Shown here: positions 1-10,330 of the stretch, piece by piece
Numbering within the stretch: the first letter of the stretch is position 1
Layout: each line of letters opens with the position of its first letter
Assembly (NCBI RefSeq): GCF_003818135.1
Contig: NZ_RPOH01000098.1
Span: 1-45,361 of the forward strand
Reading direction: 5' to 3'
DNA from: Buttiauxella warmboldiae
GTDB taxonomy: Bacteria; Pseudomonadota; Gammaproteobacteria; Enterobacterales; Enterobacteriaceae
DNA length: 45,361 bases
Translations under genes and position numbers: made by a program
The notes under the pieces: model-generated
The model's input: the letters and a program-made list of their open reading frames with translations, nothing else
What the model was told of the DNA's origin: nothing
Database searches by the model: none

Positions 1-27
1 GCATTAGGGCAATCGACCGGCTTTCTT

Positions 28-915
28 TTATCGTTTAATGCTCGTCAGCAGCGCGTCTTTCTCATGCCATAGCGCATTCAGCCACTGCTGGAAGTATCGC
101 TTAAACCCTTTGTCATTCACATAATCACCATGCAGATCCTCGGTAACAGGCAGCAGTGACACCCTCACCACAATCTTTGTCATCTTCCCGGTTAGCATGT
201 CATAGAACGGCCTTTGAGCATTCTCAGGATAGCAAAGCGTCACATTGAGCAGCTTATCGAACTGTTTTCCCAATACATTGAGCGTCATGGCTATGCCTGC
301 GGCTTTCGGGGGAAGCAGATTCTGAAATGCCGAACGAGTCTGTAATCGTTTCTGGTCAGTGAAGCGCGAACCTTCGACGAAATTCACAATGGTTGTCGGG
401 TGCGTGCGAAATTTCTCGCAGGAGCGGCGGGTTGTTTCAACGTCTTTACCCCGTTGTTCCGGGTGGCGGAGTAAATATCCGCGCGAGTAGCGTTTCATGA
501 ATGGCATATCCAGAGCCCAACATGCCAGCCCCATAAACGGCACCCAGGCGAGCTGCTGCTTTAAAAAGTATTTGTTCATCGGGATATGTTTGCGGAACAG
601 CACGCATAAAATAACGATATCAGCCCAGCTTCGGTGATTACAGATCAGCAAATACCAGTTCTTTTTGCTGAGTTCATCAAGCCCTTCTACATCCCATTTT
701 AAATGTGGATTAAGCCTGAGCAGCCATGCCAGGCCCTCACACCAGCAGTACATCATCAAATCGGCAAATACTGAGATGGAACGCCAGATAAAAGGAACAG
801 GTAACAGGAGTTTAATGATACCAGCAATAATAATGGGTATTGAGCAGGCAACGGTCACCAGAATGGTGAGCACGACGCTAAAAACCAACGTTATTGCGGC
901 GAATATTTTCGACAT
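28..915 (-). CDS. yihG: YihG, inner-membrane lysophosphatidic acid acyltransferase family protein
   Basis: Member of the PlsC-like acyltransferase family, which transfers acyl chains to lysophospholipids at the inner membrane. The protein is 295 aa from the ATG at 915. It has a hydrophobic N-terminus (about residues 5-45), the H(x4)D catalytic motif in NHRSWAD (His94, Asp99) and the acceptor-binding motif EGSRF. It matches E. coli YihG closely along its whole length. The frame stays open upstream to 1050, but the extra residues have no counterpart in the family; the E. coli protein begins about ten residues before this ATG, so the start could lie slightly upstream. No strong ribosome binding site precedes 915. 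The gene diverges from polA, as in E. coli. Family assignment is firm; the preferred substrate is not visible. Confidence 0.9.
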   Translation of the reverse strand: MSKIFAAITLVFSVVLTILVTVACSIPIIIAGIIKLLLPVPFIWRSISVFADLMMYCWCEGLAWLLRLNPHLKWDVEGLDELSKKNWYLLICNHRSWADIVILCVLFRKHIPMNKYFLKQQLAWVPFMGLACWALDMPFMKRYSRGYLLRHPEQRGKDVETTRRSCEKFRTHPTTIVNFVEGSRFTDQKRLQTRSAFQNLLPPKAAGIAMTLNVLGKQFDKLLNVTLCYPENAQRPFYDMLTGKMTKIVVRVSLLPVTEDLHGDYVNDKGFKRYFQQWLNALWHEKDALLTSIKR

Positions 916-1209
916 AAATATATTTTTCAGATAGTTAGGTAGCGTCAGCGGTTGAGGAGATGAATAATAAAGCGAGAATTTTACCAGAAATCTATGGGGA
1001 ATGATGAAACTAAAGCGGTTGATTAAAAAACCCAGCAGGTGGGCTGGCAATATTATTGGTCTATAACAAAATTAATTTTTATATCCACATTTATCACGTA
1101 GGCAAAAAATAATTCTTTATTGAATAGCTTAACTTCAAGTAATTGATATATATAGAAACTTACCATCAAGGAGATTTCATTTTATCGCAATAATCAATTG
1201 CTTAAAGAA

Positions 1210-1230
1210 TTATGCACAAACTTATCCACA
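1210..1230. promoter_or_regulatory. Two tandem DnaA boxes upstream of polA
   Basis: TTATGCACA (1210-1218) and the consensus DnaA box TTATCCACA (1222-1230) lie in the same orientation 12 bp apart start to start. They sit in the 446-bp AT-rich gap between yihG and polA, about 130 bp before the polA start. A DnaA role in polA or yihG transcription is inferred from the motif only. Nothing else is recognised in this gap. Confidence 0.5.
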
Positions 1231-1361
1231 ATATTGATCCAGAGTGCGATCCTGAAGATCAACAAAACTTTTCACCTTATCTCGCTCAAAAGTTCATGTT
1301 TTCAGCCAGGCTATGGCATCCTTTAGCGATAAACTAAAAACCAGTCACGGAACGGAACATT

Positions 1362-4154
1362 ATGGTTCAGATCGCGCAAAACCCACTTATCCTCGTTGAT
1401 GGCTCATCCTACCTTTATCGTGCCTATCATGCCTTTCCACCGCTGACCAATAGCAAAGGTGAACCGACCGGGGCGATGTATGGCGTGCTGAACATGCTGC
1501 GTAGCCTGCTGTTGCAGTACCAGCCGACTCATGCCGCCGTGGTTTTTGATGCCAAAGGCAAAACCTTCCGTGACGAACTGTTTGAGCATTATAAATCTCA
1601 CCGTCCACCTATGCCTGACGATCTACGGGCGCAAATCGAGCCGCTTCATGCGATGGTGAAAGCGATGGGGCTGCCTCTGCTTGCCGTTTCTGGCGTAGAA
1701 GCCGACGATGTGATTGGCACGCTGGCGCTTGAGGCTGAGCGCGTTGGCCGCCCGGTGCTTATCAGTACCGGTGACAAAGATATGGCACAGCTGGTGACGC
1801 CTGGCGTGACGCTTATCAACACCATGACCAATACCATTCTGGGGCCGGATGAGGTCCGTGCGAAATATGGCGTACCGCCCGAGCTTATCATCGACTTCCT
1901 GGCCTTAATGGGTGATTCATCGGATAACATCCCTGGCGTGCCGGGAGTGGGTGAAAAAACGGCGCAGGCATTGCTACAGGGGTTGGGCAGCCTCGATACG
2001 CTATACGCCAACCCTGAAAAAATTGCCGGATTGACATTCCGTGGTGCCAAAACCATGGCGGCGAAGCTTGAGCAAAGCAAAGAGCTTGCCTACCTCTCTT
2101 ATAAACTGGCGACGATCAAAACGGATGTGGAGCTTGAGCTAGGCTGTGAACAACTAGAAGTCCAGCTGCCGGCAGATGAAGAACTGCTTGGCCTGTTCAA
2201 ACAGTACGAATTTAAACGCTGGATTACCGACGTTGAAGCCGGTAAATGGTTGCAGGCGAAAGGTGCCAAACCGGCGGCGCCAGCTAAAAAAACCATCGAG
2301 ATTGACGCTGAGGTTGCACCAGAAGAAGCGGCAAGCGCGCTCTCTTATGACAACTACGTCACTATCTTTGAGGAAAGCGTGCTTGAGGAGTGGATTAGCC
2401 GCCTGAAGAAAGCCCCGGTTATTGCCTTTGATACTGAAACCGATAGCCTGGATAACATCACTGCGAACCTGGTGGGGCTCTCGTTTGCCACTGAACCCGG
2501 CGTTGCCTGTTATATCCCCGTTGCACATGACTATATTGGCGCACCGGTTCAGATCCCACGCGAGCGGGTACTCGAACTGCTAAAGCCGCTGCTTGAGGAC
2601 GAAAAGGTTCTTAAAGTTGGGCAGAACCTCAAGTATGACCGCGGCATTATGCAGAACTATGATATTGAACTGCGCGGTATTGCCTTCGACACCATGCTTG
2701 AGTCCTACATTCTTGATAGCGTTGCGGGCCGCCATGATATGGACAGCCTCTCTTCACGCTGGTTGAAGCACACCACCATTACTTTCGAAGAGATCGCGGG
2801 TAAAGGCAAAAAGCAGCTGACCTTTAACCAGATAGACCTGGAGCAAGCCGGGCGTTACGCCGCAGAAGATGCAGACGTGACCCTGCAGCTGCATCTGAAA
2901 ATGTGGCCGCTGCTTGAAAAGCGTGAAGGGCCGCTCAGCGTCTTTAAGAATATCGACATGCCGCTGGTGCCCGTGCTGTCACGTATTGAACGCAATGGTG
3001 TCAAAATTGACCCGGCTATTCTGCGGGCCCATTCAGAGCAGCTGACCAAACGGCTAGCCGAGCTTGAGATAAAAGCGCATGAACTGGCGGGTGAACCGTT
3101 TAACCTCTCGTCACCGAAACAGCTCCAGACGATTCTTTTTGAAAAGCAGGGTATTAAACCGCTGAAAAAAACCCCTGGCGGCGCGCCTTCGACTTCTGAG
3201 GAGGTGCTTGAAGAGCTGGCTTTGGATCACCCGCTGCCGAAAGTGATCCTTGAAAACCGCGGCCTGGCGAAGCTCAAGTCTACCTATACAGATAAGCTGC
3301 CGCTGATGATCAACCCGAAAACCGGGCGTGTACATACTTCTTATCATCAGGCCGTTGCGGCCACCGGGCGCTTATCGTCTACCGAGCCGAATCTGCAAAA
3401 TATTCCGGTGCGCAACGAAGAAGGGCGTCGTATTCGCCAGGCTTTTATTGCCCCTGAAGATTACCTGATTGTTTCTGCTGACTACTCGCAAATCGAACTG
3501 CGTATCATGGCGCATTTATCCCGTGACAAAGGGCTGCTCACCGCATTTGCAGAAGGCAAAGATATCCACCGGGCGACGGCTGCTGAAGTTTTTGGCATTC
3601 CTCTGGATAGCGTGTCGGGCGAGCAGCGCCGCAGCGCTAAAGCGATCAACTTTGGCCTGATTTACGGCATGAGCGCATTTGGTCTGTCACGCCAGCTCAA
3701 TATTCCGCGTAAAGAGTCGCAGAAGTATATGGATCTCTACTTCGAGCGTTATCCTGGCGTGCTGGAGTATATGGAGCGCACCCGCAAGCAGGCGAAAGAG
3801 CAGGGCTATGTCGAAACGCTGGATGGCCGCCGTCTCTATCTGCCGGACATCAATTCCAGTAATGCGGCGCGTCGTGCCGGCGCTGAGCGTGCGGCTATCA
3901 ATGCGCCGATGCAGGGAACGGCGGCGGATATTATTAAACGCGCAATGATTGCGGTGGATGCCTGGCTGGAAGCTGAAAAACCACGCGTGAAAATGATCAT
4001 GCAGGTACACGATGAACTGGTGTTTGAAGTTCATCAGGACGACCTGGAAGCGGTATCGCAGAAAATCCATGAACTGATGGAAGGCAGCATGAAGCTTGAT
4101 GTGCCCTTGCTGGTGGAAGTGGGGAGCGGGGCAAACTGGGATGAAGCTCACTAA
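1362..4154 (+). CDS. polA: DNA polymerase I
   Basis: Repairs DNA and removes RNA primers from Okazaki fragments. The protein is 930 aa (928 in E. coli) with three domains in order. The 5' nuclease domain covers about residues 1-320 and has the acidic residues of VEADDVIG and GDSSDNIPG. The proofreading exonuclease domain has FDTETDSL at about residue 355. The polymerase domain has motif A DYSQIELR with Asp707, motif [15 protein letters not shown], and motif C VHDELV with Asp884. All metal-binding aspartates are present, so all three activities should be intact. The gene is followed by spf, as in E. coli. Confidence 0.99.
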   Translation: MVQIAQNPLILVDGSSYLYRAYHAFPPLTNSKGEPTGAMYGVLNMLRSLLLQYQPTHAAVVFDAKGKTFRDELFEHYKSHRPPMPDDLRAQIEPLHAMVKAMGLPLLAVSGVEADDVIGTLALEAERVGRPVLISTGDKDMAQLVTPGVTLINTMTNTILGPDEVRAKYGVPPELIIDFLALMGDSSDNIPGVPGVGEKTAQALLQGLGSLDTLYANPEKIAGLTFRGAKTMAAKLEQSKELAYLSYKLATIKTDVELELGCEQLEVQLPADEELLGLFKQYEFKRWITDVEAGKWLQAKGAKPAAPAKKTIEIDAEVAPEEAASALSYDNYVTIFEESVLEEWISRLKKAPVIAFDTETDSLDNITANLVGLSFATEPGVACYIPVAHDYIGAPVQIPRERVLELLKPLLEDEKVLKVGQNLKYDRGIMQNYDIELRGIAFDTMLESYILDSVAGRHDMDSLSSRWLKHTTITFEEIAGKGKKQLTFNQIDLEQAGRYAAEDADVTLQLHLKMWPLLEKREGPLSVFKNIDMPLVPVLSRIERNGVKIDPAILRAHSEQLTKRLAELEIKAHELAGEPFNLSSPKQLQTILFEKQGIKPLKKTPGGAPSTSEEVLEELALDHPLPKVILENRGLAKLKSTYTDKLPLMINPKTGRVHTSYHQAVAATGRLSSTEPNLQNIPVRNEEGRRIRQAFIAPEDYLIVSADYSQIELRIMAHLSRDKGLLTAFAEGKDIHRATAAEVFGIPLDSVSGEQRRSAKAINFGLIYGMSAFGLSRQLNIPRKESQKYMDLYFERYPGVLEYMERTRKQAKEQGYVETLDGRRLYLPDINSSNAARRAGAERAAINAPMQGTAADIIKRAMIAVDAWLEAEKPRVKMIMQVHDELVFEVHQDDLEAVSQKIHELMEGSMKLDVPLLVEVGSGANWDEAH

Positions 4155-4161
4155 TTAAAGG

Positions 4162-4198
4162 GATTTATGTAACTAAGCAACATAAATCATAGCTTTTT
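4162..4198 (+). terminator. Probable polA terminator
   Basis: A 9-bp inverted repeat (4162-4170 and 4180-4188) starts 8 bases after the polA stop and is followed by a short T-run at 4194-4198. The stem is AT-rich and the T-run is offset by five bases, so termination may be weak. Confidence 0.4.
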
Positions 4199-4289
4199 GT
4201 GATGACGCTTCAATATCCGTGTGGAAAGGCTGAAAAAAAACTACAAAAAAGGCTTTTTCAACCGAATAAAAAGGAGTAGAGTTATTTGC

Positions 4290-4398
4290 GTAGGGTACAG
4301 AGGTAAGATGTTCTATCTTTCAGACCTTTTACTTCACGTAATCGGATTTGGCTGAATATTTTAGCCGCCCCAGTCAGTAATGACTGGGGCGTTTTTTA
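4290..4398 (+). ncRNA. spf: Spot 42 small RNA
   Basis: A 109-nt Hfq-dependent RNA that base-pairs with mRNAs for galactose and other secondary carbon metabolism when glucose is present. The sequence from GTAGGGTACAGAGG to the terminal hairpin (CGCCCCAGTCA/TGACTGGGGCG followed by a T-run) is essentially the E. coli RNA as remembered. It lies just downstream of polA, its usual place. In E. coli, CRP-cAMP represses this gene; a TGTGA half-site lies at 4198-4202, but the full operator is not clear here. Confidence 0.97.
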
Positions 4399-4440
4399 TT
4401 GGGCGCAGCTCAGAAAAAGCACGGGCGAACCCATGCGTTA

Positions 4441-5097
4441 TTACTCTCCGGACGTTGCGTCGTCTTCTTCAACGCCATCTTCTTCAGTCGCTGGTGCGAT
4501 ATCGTTATACCAACCATCAAGCTTATGACGCAGGATATCGACCCCGATCTTTTTCAGTGACGAAAATGCTTCTACCTGAATATCACCGTTAAACTCTACA
4601 ACCGCTTCGCGCACCATATTCAGTTGTGCTTTACGCGCACCAGAGGCCAGTTTATCGGCTTTAGTTAGCAGCAGCATCACGGGAATGCCGCTGGCAACAG
4701 CCCAGTGAATCATTTGCCGATCGAGGTCTTTCAGCGGATGACGAATATCCATCAGCACCACTAAACCTTTCAGGCTGTTACGCTTTTGCAGATACTCGCC
4801 AAGCGCGCGCTGCCATTTCAGTTTTACTTCTTCAGGTACTTCGGCGTAGCCATAGCCCGGTAAATCCACCACACGTAAGCCTTCAGCCACTTCAAACAGG
4901 TTGATGAGCTGCGTACGGCCAGGCGTTTTACTGGTTCGCGCCAGGGCTTTCTGGTTGGTCAGCGTATTTAACGCGCTGGATTTCCCTGCGTTAGAGCGGC
5001 CTGCGAAAGCAACCTCAATACCGGTATCAGAAGGTAAATGGCGAATATCCGGTGCGCTAAGCACGAAGTGAGTCAGTTGGTAGTTCCAGTTTTTCAA
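4441..5097 (-). CDS. engB: Ribosome-biogenesis GTP-binding protein EngB (YihA/YsxC)
   Basis: Essential GTPase for assembly of the 50S ribosomal subunit. G1 is GRSNAGKSS, followed by the G2-region TPGRTQ, G3 DLPGYGY and G4 TKAD. The start is set at the TTG at 5097: the residues from there ([12 protein letters not shown]) align one to one with the E. coli N-terminus (MTNLNYQQTHFV), and an AGGGAG ribosome binding site lies just upstream. The ATG at 5124 in the same frame adds nine residues that overlap that site and is less likely. The product is 218 aa, with an acidic C-terminal tail (EEDGVEEDD). The gene is convergent with spf. Confidence 0.95.
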   Translation of the reverse strand: MKNWNYQLTHFVLSAPDIRHLPSDTGIEVAFAGRSNAGKSSALNTLTNQKALARTSKTPGRTQLINLFEVAEGLRVVDLPGYGYAEVPEEVKLKWQRALGEYLQKRNSLKGLVVLMDIRHPLKDLDRQMIHWAVASGIPVMLLLTKADKLASGARKAQLNMVREAVVEFNGDIQVEAFSSLKKIGVDILRHKLDGWYNDIAPATEEDGVEEDDATSGE

Positions 5098-5371
5098 AAC
5101 GGTTGTCTCCCTCAGGATGAGCATTGTGGGGGATTATACCTGAACATGGGGAAAACGCCGTGTTTCTCGGCGCGGCTGACAGGCTTACAGAAATCCGCCC
5201 GCGGTTTGTAAGACATTGACCATTCAGAATGGCAGATAACGCAGCGTTGTGAGATGCAGACATTATTTAAAATACTTATTTAACATATGGTTATTGTGTA
5301 AGAGGGGGATTACGGCAATCGCTTAACGCAAATACACATCTTGTAGAATCAAGGGGTAAGAGTAAAGTAAG

Positions 5372-5616
5372 CGGCACAGGCAAAGGAGAGCCACAAAGGA
5401 TAGCAACTCAGGATGAGGGTTCAGGAGCGTCATGATGACGAAGAACCAGGGAAATGCCAGGAGGCAACGTCAGGAGACGTTTAAAAAGGACAAGGAACTA
5501 CACGGAAGTTGTTTGCAAGGGAAAGACAGGGCGTCGAGTGCAAACAGGGATTGTGTGACCAGATAACGGTCCAGAGACAAGAAAAAGGCGACAGGTTAAC
5601 CTGCCGCCTTTTTTCT
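5372..5616 (+). ncRNA. csrC: CsrC, CsrA-sequestering RNA
   Basis: Non-coding RNA that binds and titrates the translational regulator CsrA. It sits between engB and yihI, where csrC lies in E. coli. The segment CAGGATGAGGG and the terminal hairpin (GGCGACAGG/CCTGCCGCC with T-run, 5586-5616) match that RNA; the middle is divergent. About twelve GGA motifs occur between 5385 and 5550, many as AGGA or GGGA, the expected CsrA sites. The 5' end is an estimate from the E. coli length and could be 20-30 nt off. No coding frame of note occurs in this 586-bp gap. Confidence 0.85.
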
Positions 5617-5683
5617 TTGCTTGCTTTCTGCTAGATTCCGCCGCAATTCTATACTGAATAAAAATGGCTCAAGATAACCTATT

Positions 5684-6199
5684 ATGAAGCAACAAAACTC
5701 AGCAGCACCTGGTTCCAGACCTTCAAAAGCACGTCGTAAAACCCGTGAAGAACTCGATCGCGAAGCGCGTGACCGTAAACGCGATAAAAAACACAGCGGA
5801 CACGCTGCGGGTAGCCGTGCAACTGGCGGCACTGCGGCAAAAAGTGGATCCGCTAGCGCTCAGGCTAAAGATCCGCGTATCGGCAGTAAAAAACCCGTTG
5901 CTCTGGGCGTTACTGAAGTCCAGGTCAAGAAACCAAAACAGCACAAACCTAAAGTTGAGAAACCTATGCTTACACCACAGGCTGAACTGGATTTGCTGGA
6001 AAATGATGAGCGCCTGGACGCGCTGCTGGAACGTCTTGAAGAAGGCGAAAAACTTAATGCAGAAGAGCAGGCGTGGGTTAACGCTAAGCTCGATCGCATC
6101 GATGCCCTGATGGAAGAGCTCGGCATCGCTTACGATGATGACGAAGATGAAGAAGAGAAGGGAGATGATTTGATGCGCCTGCTCAAAGGCACTGACTAA
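5684..6199 (+). CDS. yihI: YihI, activator of the GTPase Der
   Basis: In E. coli, YihI stimulates GTP hydrolysis by Der (EngA) and so modulates late 50S subunit assembly. The protein is 171 aa with the family's two-part layout. The N-terminal half is very basic and low-complexity (residues 1-100, rich in Lys, Arg, Ala and Ser). The C-terminal half is acidic and helical, ending in a DDDEDEEE run. The ATG at 5684 gives a start matching the family. The position after csrC and before hemN is the usual one. Confidence 0.93.
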   Translation: MKQQNSAAPGSRPSKARRKTREELDREARDRKRDKKHSGHAAGSRATGGTAAKSGSASAQAKDPRIGSKKPVALGVTEVQVKKPKQHKPKVEKPMLTPQAELDLLENDERLDALLERLEEGEKLNAEEQAWVNAKLDRIDALMEELGIAYDDDEDEEEKGDDLMRLLKGTD

Positions 6200-6211
6200 C
6201 GGTCTGGCTCA

Positions 6212-6346
6212 ATGGGATTGCCTGTTCTTTGCGTGGTTATTCCGCTGGTGTGTTATCTGCTGTGGTTATTCGTTAAACTACGGCGGCTGTCGCGATTACA
6301 AAAGTCGTTGCGCCGTCAACGAATGCGGCATCACCGGAGGGAGTAA
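6212..6346 (+). CDS. Putative 44-aa single-pass membrane protein
   Basis: A small frame starts 12 bases after yihI and stops 2 bases before the hemN ATG. The product begins MGLPVLCVVIPLVCYLLWLF: one strongly hydrophobic segment (about residues 3-20) followed by a very basic tail ending RMRHHRRE, a positive-inside topology. The hemN ribosome binding site (GGAGGG) lies within its last codons, which suggests translational coupling. Only a weak ribosome binding site precedes its own ATG. I do not recognise a family. It could also be a chance frame in a conserved spacer; the tight packing and membrane-like composition argue for a real gene. Confidence 0.55.
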   Translation: MGLPVLCVVIPLVCYLLWLFVKLRRLSRLQKSLRRQRMRHHRRE

Positions 6347-6348
6347 GC

Positions 6349-7722
6349 ATGTCTGAGCAGTTAATCGATTGGGATTTGGCCCTGATCCAGAAATATAATT
6401 ATTCAGGGCCGCGTTATACCTCTTATCCCACCGCGCTGGAGTTTTCAGAAAGCTTCGGCGAGGCGGCGTTTCTTGACGCGGTTGCTCGTTACCCTGAGCG
6501 CCCGCTGTCGCTGTATGTCCATATCCCGTTTTGCCACAAACTTTGCTATTTCTGCGGCTGCAATAAAATCGTTACCCGCCAGACGCACAAGGCCGATCAA
6601 TATTTAGATGCTCTGGAGCAAGAGATTGCCCACCGTGCGCCGCTTTTTAAAGGCCGTCACGTGAGTCAACTGCATTGGGGTGGCGGTACGCCTACTTATC
6701 TGAGTAAAGTGCAGATAAGCCGTCTGATGGGGCTGCTACGTGGTCATTTCAATTTCACCGAAGACGCAGAGCTGTCTATCGAGATTGATCCGCGTGAAAT
6801 CGAACTCGATGTACTCGACCATTTGCGCCAGCAAGGATTTACCCGCCTGAGCATGGGAGTGCAGGATTTCAACAAAGAAGTGCAGCGCCTGGTTAACCGT
6901 GAACAGGACGAAGAGTTTATCTTCGCGCTCATTCAACGTGCGCGTGAGCTCGGTTTTACCTCGACCAATATCGATTTGATCTATGGGCTGCCAAAGCAAA
7001 CGCCTGAAAGTTTTGCCTTCACGCTTAAACGTGTCGCTGAACTTAGCCCGCACCGTCTGAGTGTTTTCAACTACGCACATTTGCCGACGCTGTTCGCGGC
7101 GCAGCGCAAAATTAAAGATGCCGATTTACCCAGCGCCCAGCAAAAACTCGATATCCTGCAAGAAACCATTGGGTCATTGACCCGCGCGGGATACCAGTTT
7201 ATCGGCATGGACCACTTCGCGCGCCCGGATGATGAACTGGCGATTGCGCAGCGCGAAGGGAAATTGCACCGCAACTTCCAGGGCTATACCACGCAGGGCG
7301 ATACCGATCTGCTGGGGATGGGGGTTTCCGCCATCAGCATGATTGGCGATTGCTACGCGCAGAATCAGAAAGAGCTAAAGAGCTATTATCAGCAGGTTGA
7401 TAGCCAGGGCGATGCGCTGTGGCGTGGCCTGGCATTAACCCGCGATGACTGCATTCGACGTGATGTTATCAAAGCGCTGATCTGTAATTTCCAGCTCAAG
7501 TTTGCGCAAATCGAGTCGCTTTGGGAGCTGAATTTTGCTGAGTATTTTGCCGAAGATCTGAAATTGCTGGCGCCGCTGGCGAAAGATGGGCTGGTGGATC
7601 TCAACGGCAAACACATTCAGGTGACGGCAAAAGGTCGCCTGCTAATCCGTAATATCTGCATGTGTTTTGATAGTTACTTACGTCAGAAAGCGCGGCTGCA
7701 ACAGTTCTCGCGCGTGATATAA
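6349..7722 (+). CDS. hemN: Oxygen-independent coproporphyrinogen III dehydrogenase
   Basis: Radical-SAM enzyme that decarboxylates coproporphyrinogen III to protoporphyrinogen IX for haem synthesis without oxygen. The protein is 457 aa, the family length. The CxxxCxxC cluster motif is Cys62, Cys66 and Cys69, followed by Cys71, which is also conserved in HemN. GGGTPTYL, the usual SAM-contact glycine motif, follows. The characteristic N-terminal YNYSGPRYTSYPTA is present. A GGAGGG ribosome binding site precedes the ATG. The gene is convergent with glnG and shares a bidirectional terminator with it. Confidence 0.98.
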   Translation: MSEQLIDWDLALIQKYNYSGPRYTSYPTALEFSESFGEAAFLDAVARYPERPLSLYVHIPFCHKLCYFCGCNKIVTRQTHKADQYLDALEQEIAHRAPLFKGRHVSQLHWGGGTPTYLSKVQISRLMGLLRGHFNFTEDAELSIEIDPREIELDVLDHLRQQGFTRLSMGVQDFNKEVQRLVNREQDEEFIFALIQRARELGFTSTNIDLIYGLPKQTPESFAFTLKRVAELSPHRLSVFNYAHLPTLFAAQRKIKDADLPSAQQKLDILQETIGSLTRAGYQFIGMDHFARPDDELAIAQREGKLHRNFQGYTTQGDTDLLGMGVSAISMIGDCYAQNQKELKSYYQQVDSQGDALWRGLALTRDDCIRRDVIKALICNFQLKFAQIESLWELNFAEYFAEDLKLLAPLAKDGLVDLNGKHIQVTAKGRLLIRNICMCFDSYLRQKARLQQFSRVI

Positions 7723-7730
7723 ATAAAAAA

Positions 7731-7753
7731 GGGCCGTATTCACGGCCCGTTTC
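7731..7753. terminator. Bidirectional terminator between hemN and glnG
   Basis: A GGGCCGT/ACGGCCC stem with a 4-nt loop (7731-7748), with an A-run on its left side and a T-rich stretch on its right. It can terminate hemN rightward and glnG leftward. Confidence 0.8.
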
Positions 7754-7777
7754 TTCACACGTTACTGCAAATGAACG

Positions 7778-9187
7778 CTATTCCATCCCCAGCTCTTTAA
7801 GCTTACGGGTCAGGGTGTTTCTTCCCCAACCGAGTAATCTCGCCGCTTCCTGCTTATGGCCCTGGGTATGGCGTAGCGCAGTGGTTAACAAGGTGCGCTC
7901 CATCTCTGGCTGAGCTTCGGAAAGGAGATTCTGATGGCCGGAGCGTAATGCGCGGTCTGCCCACTGTGCCAGCAGCGTGGCCCAGCTATCGGACTGAGAA
8001 TGCGTTGGGCTATCGGGGATGGTGGTTTCAAACAGCTCCGCAGGCAAATCCTGAATCAGTACTTCCTGACCGGCCGCCATCACGGTTAGCCAGCGGCAGG
8101 TATTCTCTAACTGGCGCACGTTTCCAGGCCAGCTGAGACGCGTTAAGGCATTTTCCGTTTCCGGATGCAGCAGCTTTGCCTCCACGCCCAGCTCCTGAGC
8201 GGCAATCTGCAGGAAATGGCGGGCGAGGCGTGGGATATCTTCACGACGTTCGCGCAGCGGCGGTAGATGGACGCGAATCACGTTCAGGCGATGGAATAAA
8301 TCCTCGCGGAATTTCCCTTCCTGCACGCGCAGCTCAAGGTTCTGGTGCGTCGCGGCAATAATCCGCACATCGACTTTCACCGGCGCGTAGCCACCCACGC
8401 GGTAAAACTGCCCGTCGGCTAACACGCGCAGTAAGCGAGTTTGTACATCCAGCGGCATATCACCGATCTCATCGAGGAACAGCGTGCCGCCGTCAGCCTG
8501 CTCAAAACGGCCCTGGCGGATTTGATTGGCACCGGTAAACGCGCCTTTCTCATGGCCAAACAGCTCAGACTCAATCAAATCTTTTGGGATTGCGGCCATA
8601 TTCAGCGCAATAAAAGGAGATTTAGCGCGTGGGCTGTGGCGATGCAATGCGTGGGCAACCAGCTCTTTACCCGTACCGGATTCGCCGTTAATCAGCACGC
8701 TTATTGATGAACGGGACAAGCGGCCAATAATGCGAAACACATCCTGCATTGCCGGTGCTTCACCGATAATATCGGTGGTCGGCCCATTCACCTGAACATT
8801 GCGCGGCTGCTGCTGTTCCTGATAGTGGCTGATGGCGCGCTCAACAAGCGCTACGGCCTCATCAATATCAAAAGGTTTTGGCAGGTAATCAAAAGCACCT
8901 TGTTGATAGGCGCTTACCGCGGCTTCAAGGTCTGAATGAGCCGTCATTATGATGACCGGCAACATCGGGTGGCGTTGTTTAATCTGTTTTAGCAGGGCTA
9001 AACCGTCCATGCCGGGCATGCGGATATCAGATAACAAAACGTCCGGGGTCTTGGTGGTCAGAGCGTTCAGGACTTCGCTGCCGTTCTCAAAGGCGGTGCA
9101 GCTTAAACCCGCCCCGGCCAGCGCGCGTTCCAGCACCCAGCGAATGGAGCTATCGTCATCAACGATCCAGACTATCCCTCGTTGCAT
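7778..9187 (-). CDS. glnG: Nitrogen regulator NtrC (NRI), sigma-54 activator
   Basis: Response regulator that activates sigma-54 promoters under nitrogen limitation. The protein is 469 aa in three parts. The receiver domain has the phospho-accepting Asp54 in LLSDIRMPG. The AAA+ domain has Walker A GESGTGKE, the sigma-54 contact loop GAFTGA and Walker [11 protein letters not shown]. The C-terminal Fis-type helix-turn-helix ends [13 protein letters not shown]. All key residues are intact. It is the last gene of glnA-glnL-glnG and starts 8 bases after glnL. Its partner kinase gene appears frameshifted, so phosphorylation of this protein may depend on acetyl phosphate or another kinase. Confidence 0.98.
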   Translation of the reverse strand: MQRGIVWIVDDDSSIRWVLERALAGAGLSCTAFENGSEVLNALTTKTPDVLLSDIRMPGMDGLALLKQIKQRHPMLPVIIMTAHSDLEAAVSAYQQGAFDYLPKPFDIDEAVALVERAISHYQEQQQPRNVQVNGPTTDIIGEAPAMQDVFRIIGRLSRSSISVLINGESGTGKELVAHALHRHSPRAKSPFIALNMAAIPKDLIESELFGHEKGAFTGANQIRQGRFEQADGGTLFLDEIGDMPLDVQTRLLRVLADGQFYRVGGYAPVKVDVRIIAATHQNLELRVQEGKFREDLFHRLNVIRVHLPPLRERREDIPRLARHFLQIAAQELGVEAKLLHPETENALTRLSWPGNVRQLENTCRWLTVMAAGQEVLIQDLPAELFETTIPDSPTHSQSDSWATLLAQWADRALRSGHQNLLSEAQPEMERTLLTTALRHTQGHKQEAARLLGWGRNTLTRKLKELGME

Positions 9188-9195
9188 AAAGACCT

Positions 9196-10244
9196 CTACT
9201 TACGAATAGGCAGGTAAACCGAAAATTCGGTATGCCCTGGCCAACTGTTAAATTCGATTTTTCCCGAATGCTGATCGATAAGGTTGCGCGCAATAGAAAG
9301 GCCTAAACCGGTTCCTCCCTCACGTCCGCTCACCATCGGGTAGAATAGCGTGTCCTGCAGATGGGCCGGAATGCCCGGACCGTTGTCTTCAACATCAATA
9401 CGTGCAGCCAGACGGTAGCGTGTGCCATGCAGCGTCAGCTGAAAGGCGGTGCGCGTACGCAACACAATTTCTCCACCCTCGCAGCCCAGCGCCTGAAGGG
9501 CATTGCGTACAATATTTAATAAAATCTGTTCAATCTGGTCGGGATCGTGCGCCAATTCCGGCAAACTTGGGTCATAATCTCTGACCAGCGTTACGTTTGC
9601 GGGTAACTCCATCGACACCAGCGTCATCACACGTTCGGTCACTTTATGGATACTTTCAGTGATGTGCATCCCTGGCTGCTGTGGCCCTAACAGGCGATCC
9701 ACCAAATTACGCAAGCGGTCTGCCTGCTCAATAATCACTTTGGTGTATTCAGTCAGCGACGGGTCTGGCAAGCTTTCGCCAGCAGTTGCGCGGCACCGCG
9801 TAAGCCACCAAGCGGATTTTTAATCTCATGCGCCAGGCCACGCACTAAATCGCGGGCGGCAATTTGCTGGGCATGCTGTAACTGTTCCTGACTTAAACGG
9901 CGCTGGTTATCCATCGGGGCCATTTCCATCAGGATGTAGCCTTCTGGTAAACGCTGGGCTGTCAGGGAAAGAATATGGGAGCGGCTATCAATAACCAGCG
10001 TGACTTCGTTATCGGTAAAACCCTGGCCTGCGATCAGGCTTTCCTGCATTAAGCCAATATTTAACGAAAAGTAACTCAACAGCTCTGGAAGCGGCGTGCC
10101 GTACAGCTTGCGCGAACTCTGCGCCAAAAGTTGCTGCGCCGCCGGATTGGCGTAATGCACCGCCAGCTCGTCATCCACCAGTAAAATACTGTTGATTAGA
10201 GAATTCAGGATCTGCCCAGCATCGGGCAGCGTGCCGGTTGCCAT
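9196..10244 (-). pseudogene. glnL: glnL (ntrB) nitrogen sensor kinase, split by a frameshift
   Basis: NtrB phosphorylates or dephosphorylates NtrC in response to the PII protein. The sequence encodes the whole protein but in two frames. From the ATG at 10244 the first frame gives 163 residues: the PAS domain and the dimerisation helix with the phospho-accepting His139 in GLAHEIKNP. It then ends CQTRR and stops at 9753. The second frame picks up at [12 protein letters not shown] and runs to 9196 with the complete ATPase domain ([27 protein letters not shown]). E. coli reads SKALPDPSLLEY across the break, so one T is missing at about 9770-9771 (GCTTGCC for GCTTTGCC). The truncated product would lack the ATP-binding domain. 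This is a true mutation or a sequencing error; no programmed-frameshift signal is seen. Confidence 0.9.
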
Positions 10245-10263
10245 ATAGCAGTCTCCGATAAAT

Positions 10264-10280
10264 TGCACTGTGATGGTGCA
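10264..10280. promoter_or_regulatory. NtrC binding site at the glnL promoter
   Basis: TGCACT-N5-GGTGCA, one base from the dyad consensus TGCACC-N5-GGTGCA. It lies 20 bp upstream of the glnL ATG, where NtrC is known to repress glnLp in enteric bacteria. Confidence 0.85.
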
Positions 10281-10330
10281 TTATAGTGTTCTGCCGGCAA
10301 AATTTGCTGTGGCAGCAGGTTATTTGTGGA

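Noticed and set aside
9196-9771. A separate ATPase-domain gene with its own start at 9771
   Set aside because: The residues continue the glnL sequence without a gap once one base is restored, and no ribosome binding site precedes this ATG.
9753-9775. Programmed ribosomal frameshift in glnL
   Set aside because: No slippery heptamer, internal Shine-Dalgarno stimulator or hairpin is seen at the break, and known glnL genes are not frameshifted.
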